Part shown: positions 62,178-64,000 of the stretch, piece after piece
How the letters are laid out: each line of letters begins with the position of its first letter
Numbering within the stretch: the stretch's first letter is position 1
Source of the DNA: Paracoccus aurantiacus
GTDB lineage: Bacteria; Pseudomonadota; Alphaproteobacteria; Rhodobacterales; Rhodobacteraceae
Reading direction: 5' to 3'
DNA length: 64,000 nt
Assembly (NCBI RefSeq): GCF_007993065.1
Contig: NZ_VOPL01000001.1
Span: 62,001 to 126,000, forward strand
Made by a program: the position numbers and the translations under genes
Notes under the pieces: model-generated
The model's database searches: none
What the model saw: only the letters and a program-made list of their open reading frames with translations
What the model was told of the DNA's origin: nothing

Positions 62178-63146
62178 ATGAAAATCACCCGCCGCGCCGT
62201 CATTGCGCTGACCGCAGCCGCCATCGCCATGCCCGCATTCGCGCAGGAATGGCCGAGCGAACCGGTGCATGTCTATGTAGGCTTTCCTGCCGGCTCTTCG
62301 CCCGACCTGCTGGCCCGGATCATTACCGAGCCGCTTGCCGAACGGCTGGGTCAGCCTGTGGTGGTCGAAAACAAGCCCGGCGCGGGTGGTGTCATCGGCG
62401 TTCAGCAGATGCTCGCCAACGCAGAGGGTGGCCATGTCTTCGGCACTTCGATCAACGGCCCGCTGACGACATCGCCGCGTCTGGTGCCCGATATCGGCTA
62501 TGATGTCGCCACCGACATCGCGCCGGTTGCGCTGATTGCGACCTCGCCGCTGGTGCTTGCGGTGAATGCCAAGAACGAAGCCGGGGATCTTCAGGGATTT
62601 GTCGATCTTGCCAAGGCCGAGCCGGGCGCCCTGAGCTATGGGTCCGTCGGGCAGGGCTCTGGCGCGCATCTGACGGCAGAACTGTTCGACGCCGATGCCG
62701 GGATCGAGATGCTGCATGTGCCCTTCACCTCCTATGCCGAGGTCACAACCTCGATCATCGGCGGAGAGATTGACGCGGGCTTCATGGCCCCCTCGGCAGC
62801 GCTTCCGCATGTCGAGGCCGGCACGATGAAGATGCTGGGCGTCACGTCGGCTGAACCCTTCGCGCAGATCCCCGACGTGCCGGTCATGGCCGGTAATGCC
62901 GGTCTGCCCGAAACGTTCCGGGCGGAACTGTGGAACGGGTTCATCGCGCCGGCCAGCACGGATCCTGCGGTAATCGAGCGTCTGAATACCGAGATCAACG
63001 AGATCCTGCAGGACGAGGCCGTGCAGCAGAAGCTTCTGGATATGGGTTGGCAGGCCGCTGGCGGCACCGCCGACGACATGAAGAACCGCATCGCCGAAGA
63101 TACCACGATGTGGGGCGCAGTTCTTGACCGGATCGAGGCGCAGTAA
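62178..63146 (+). CDS. tctC: Tripartite tricarboxylate transporter substrate-binding protein (Bug/TctC)
   Basis: A 322-aa periplasmic receptor of the Bug family. The signal peptide is about 1-24 (MKITRRAVIALTAAAIAMPA, cleaved near AFAQE). The mature chain has VGFPAGSSPDLLARIITEPL, then QPVVVENKPGAGGVIGVQQM and the GALSYGSVGQGSGAHLTAEL block, as expected. AGGAGG precedes the ATG at 62178. It supplies the tctBA membrane components directly downstream. The ligand (tricarboxylate, C4/C5 dicarboxylate or aromatic acid) cannot be read from sequence. Confidence 0.92.
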   Translation: MKITRRAVIALTAAAIAMPAFAQEWPSEPVHVYVGFPAGSSPDLLARIITEPLAERLGQPVVVENKPGAGGVIGVQQMLANAEGGHVFGTSINGPLTTSPRLVPDIGYDVATDIAPVALIATSPLVLAVNAKNEAGDLQGFVDLAKAEPGALSYGSVGQGSGAHLTAELFDADAGIEMLHVPFTSYAEVTTSIIGGEIDAGFMAPSAALPHVEAGTMKMLGVTSAEPFAQIPDVPVMAGNAGLPETFRAELWNGFIAPASTDPAVIERLNTEINEILQDEAVQQKLLDMGWQAAGGTADDMKNRIAEDTTMWGAVLDRIEAQ

Positions 63147-63151
63147 AGCCG

Positions 63152-63598
63152 ATGCAGCGTGACTGGGCGGATATCTGGGGTGGGGCGGTCCTTGCCCTTG
63201 TCGGTGCGGGCGTCGCCCTCCATGCCGGGCTGCGGCTGGATTTCGGCACGCTGCGCGCCATGGGCCCCGGCTTCTTTCCGGTCACGCTTGGCGTGCTGCT
63301 GCTGCTGATGGGGGCGGGCATCGCCCTGCCGGCGCTGAAACGCGGTGCAGAGCCCGTGATATTCCGCTGGCTGGACGCAGGCGCGGTGATCGCGGCAATC
63401 CTGATCTTCGGGCTTGGCATGGGCCGGCTTGGCGTTGCACTTGCCTGCTTTCTGGCCGTTATCGTGGCGTCTGTTCCCGCGCCGCATGGCGGCTGGCTAT
63501 GGCGGGTGCTGCTTGCGGTCGCGGTGACGCTGCTTGTCTGGGTGGTTTTCATCCTTGGACTGCGCATGGGGCTGCCAGTCTGGCCGAGGTTCGGATGA
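63152..63598 (+). CDS. tctB: Tripartite tricarboxylate transporter small permease (TctB)
   Basis: A 148-aa four-helix membrane protein (about 7-25, 44-66, 72-96 and 105-138). GTLRAMGPGFFPVTLGVLLL is the TctB family signature. It begins 5 bp after tctC and its stop overlaps the tctA start by 4 nt (ATGA). It is the small subunit of the tctCBA transporter. Confidence 0.88.
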   Translation: MQRDWADIWGGAVLALVGAGVALHAGLRLDFGTLRAMGPGFFPVTLGVLLLLMGAGIALPALKRGAEPVIFRWLDAGAVIAAILIFGLGMGRLGVALACFLAVIVASVPAPHGGWLWRVLLAVAVTLLVWVVFILGLRMGLPVWPRFG

Positions 63599-64000
63599 CG
63601 GCGTGGGAAGGCATCGCCTACGGCTTCGGGGTCGCGCTGCAGCCTGATGTCCTGATCTATTGCCTGCTGGGTGTAACGCTTGGCACATTCATCGGCGTGC
63701 TGCCGGGGATCGGGGCAATGGCGGCGATCTCGCTGCTGCTGCCGATCACCTTCTATATCTCTCCCGAGGCTGCGCTGATCATGCTCGCCGGGGTCTATTA
63801 CGGCGCGCAGTATGGTGGGGCCGTCGCCTCTATCCTGTTGCGCCTGCCGGGCACGCCGCAATCTGCGGTGACAACGCTGGACGGCTATCCGATGGCGCAG
63901 CAGGGTCGGGCAGGGGTCGCGTTGTTCGTGTCGATGGCGTCATCGTTCATCGGCTCGATCCTGGGGATCATCGTGCTGGTCGTGCTGGCCGGCTGGCTAA
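63595..64000 (+). CDS. tctA: Tripartite tricarboxylate transporter large permease (TctA), N-terminal part
   Basis: The first 135 codons of the large, about 500-aa, 12-helix permease; the rest lies beyond the right edge. It starts MTAWEGIAYGFGVALQPDVL and includes the strongly conserved TLGTFIGVLPGIGAMAAISL and MLAGVYYGAQYGGAVASILL followed by RLPGTPQSAVTTLDGYPMAQ. The start overlaps the tctB stop (ATGA). Confidence 0.93.
   Translation, partial: MTAWEGIAYGFGVALQPDVLIYCLLGVTLGTFIGVLPGIGAMAAISLLLPITFYISPEAALIMLAGVYYGAQYGGAVASILLRLPGTPQSAVTTLDGYPMAQQGRAGVALFVSMASSFIGSILGIIVLVVLAGWL

Overview
This 64-kb window reads as chromosomal DNA from a GC-rich alphaproteobacterium of the Rhodobacterales, most likely Paracoccus-like. 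The support comes from gene content and order: ihfA followed by a MerR gene; ftsB-pdhA-pdhB-pdhC with a lipoyl domain on E1-beta; argS-SPOR-nagZ-scpA-scpB; an FYDLN-acid (TIGR02300-type) protein; a DUF1523 protein; deoC followed by a double aldehyde dehydrogenase; and adjacent TRAP and tripartite tricarboxylate transporters. The species is inferred, not proven. There are no rRNA genes, CRISPR arrays, recognisable transposases or prophage modules. Two tRNAs are present: Ala-GGC and Pro-GGG.

Layout. 1-2410: a truncated flavin oxidoreductase divergent from a TetR regulator with a clear operator, then tRNA-Ala, DoxX and the acidic-tail protein. 2496-9614: YgjP-like peptidase, GntR regulator, then argS, SPOR, nagZ, scpA, scpB (translation, cell division, wall recycling, chromosome condensation). 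9595-15051: two-domain dCTP deaminase, tRNA-Pro, MerR, ihfA, prfC, a small membrane protein and a MarR-GNAT fusion with a strong operator. 15184-20982: an MFS symporter, the pyruvate dehydrogenase genes and ftsB. 21208-24940: NUDIX, SRPBCC, a small bactofilin-like protein, an unknown protein and an M20 deacylase.

25059-33104 is the most interesting region. It is a same-strand run of mostly unrecognised genes: a coiled-coil protein, an unknown protein, a glycolipid-binding-family protein, an AAA+ ATPase, an AT-rich intruder gene, another unknown protein, a small membrane protein and a DUF1523 membrane protein. I propose it as an uncharacterised AAA+/coiled-coil/envelope system. At its right edge lie a short gene (57 aa) with an excellent ribosome binding site and a LysR gene broken by a one-base deletion.

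34254-47993: deoxyribose catabolism (deoC plus double ALDH), transglutaminase, OsmC, an EamA transporter, DUF305, dgt, an IscA/ErpA-type protein, a secreted repeat protein, exonuclease III, pyruvate carboxylase, bacterioferritin and its ferredoxin. 48163-55801: pbpC with an alpha-2-macroglobulin carrying a PAN-like domain. 55951-58436: glutathione-dependent formaldehyde oxidation (class III ADH and S-formylglutathione hydrolase flanking a GNAT). 58550-64000: a TRAP transporter, an SDR and the start of a tripartite tricarboxylate transporter, probably one carboxylate uptake and oxidation locus. The demethylase-like flavoenzyme at the left edge could produce formaldehyde that the pathway at 56-58 kb removes; that link is inference.
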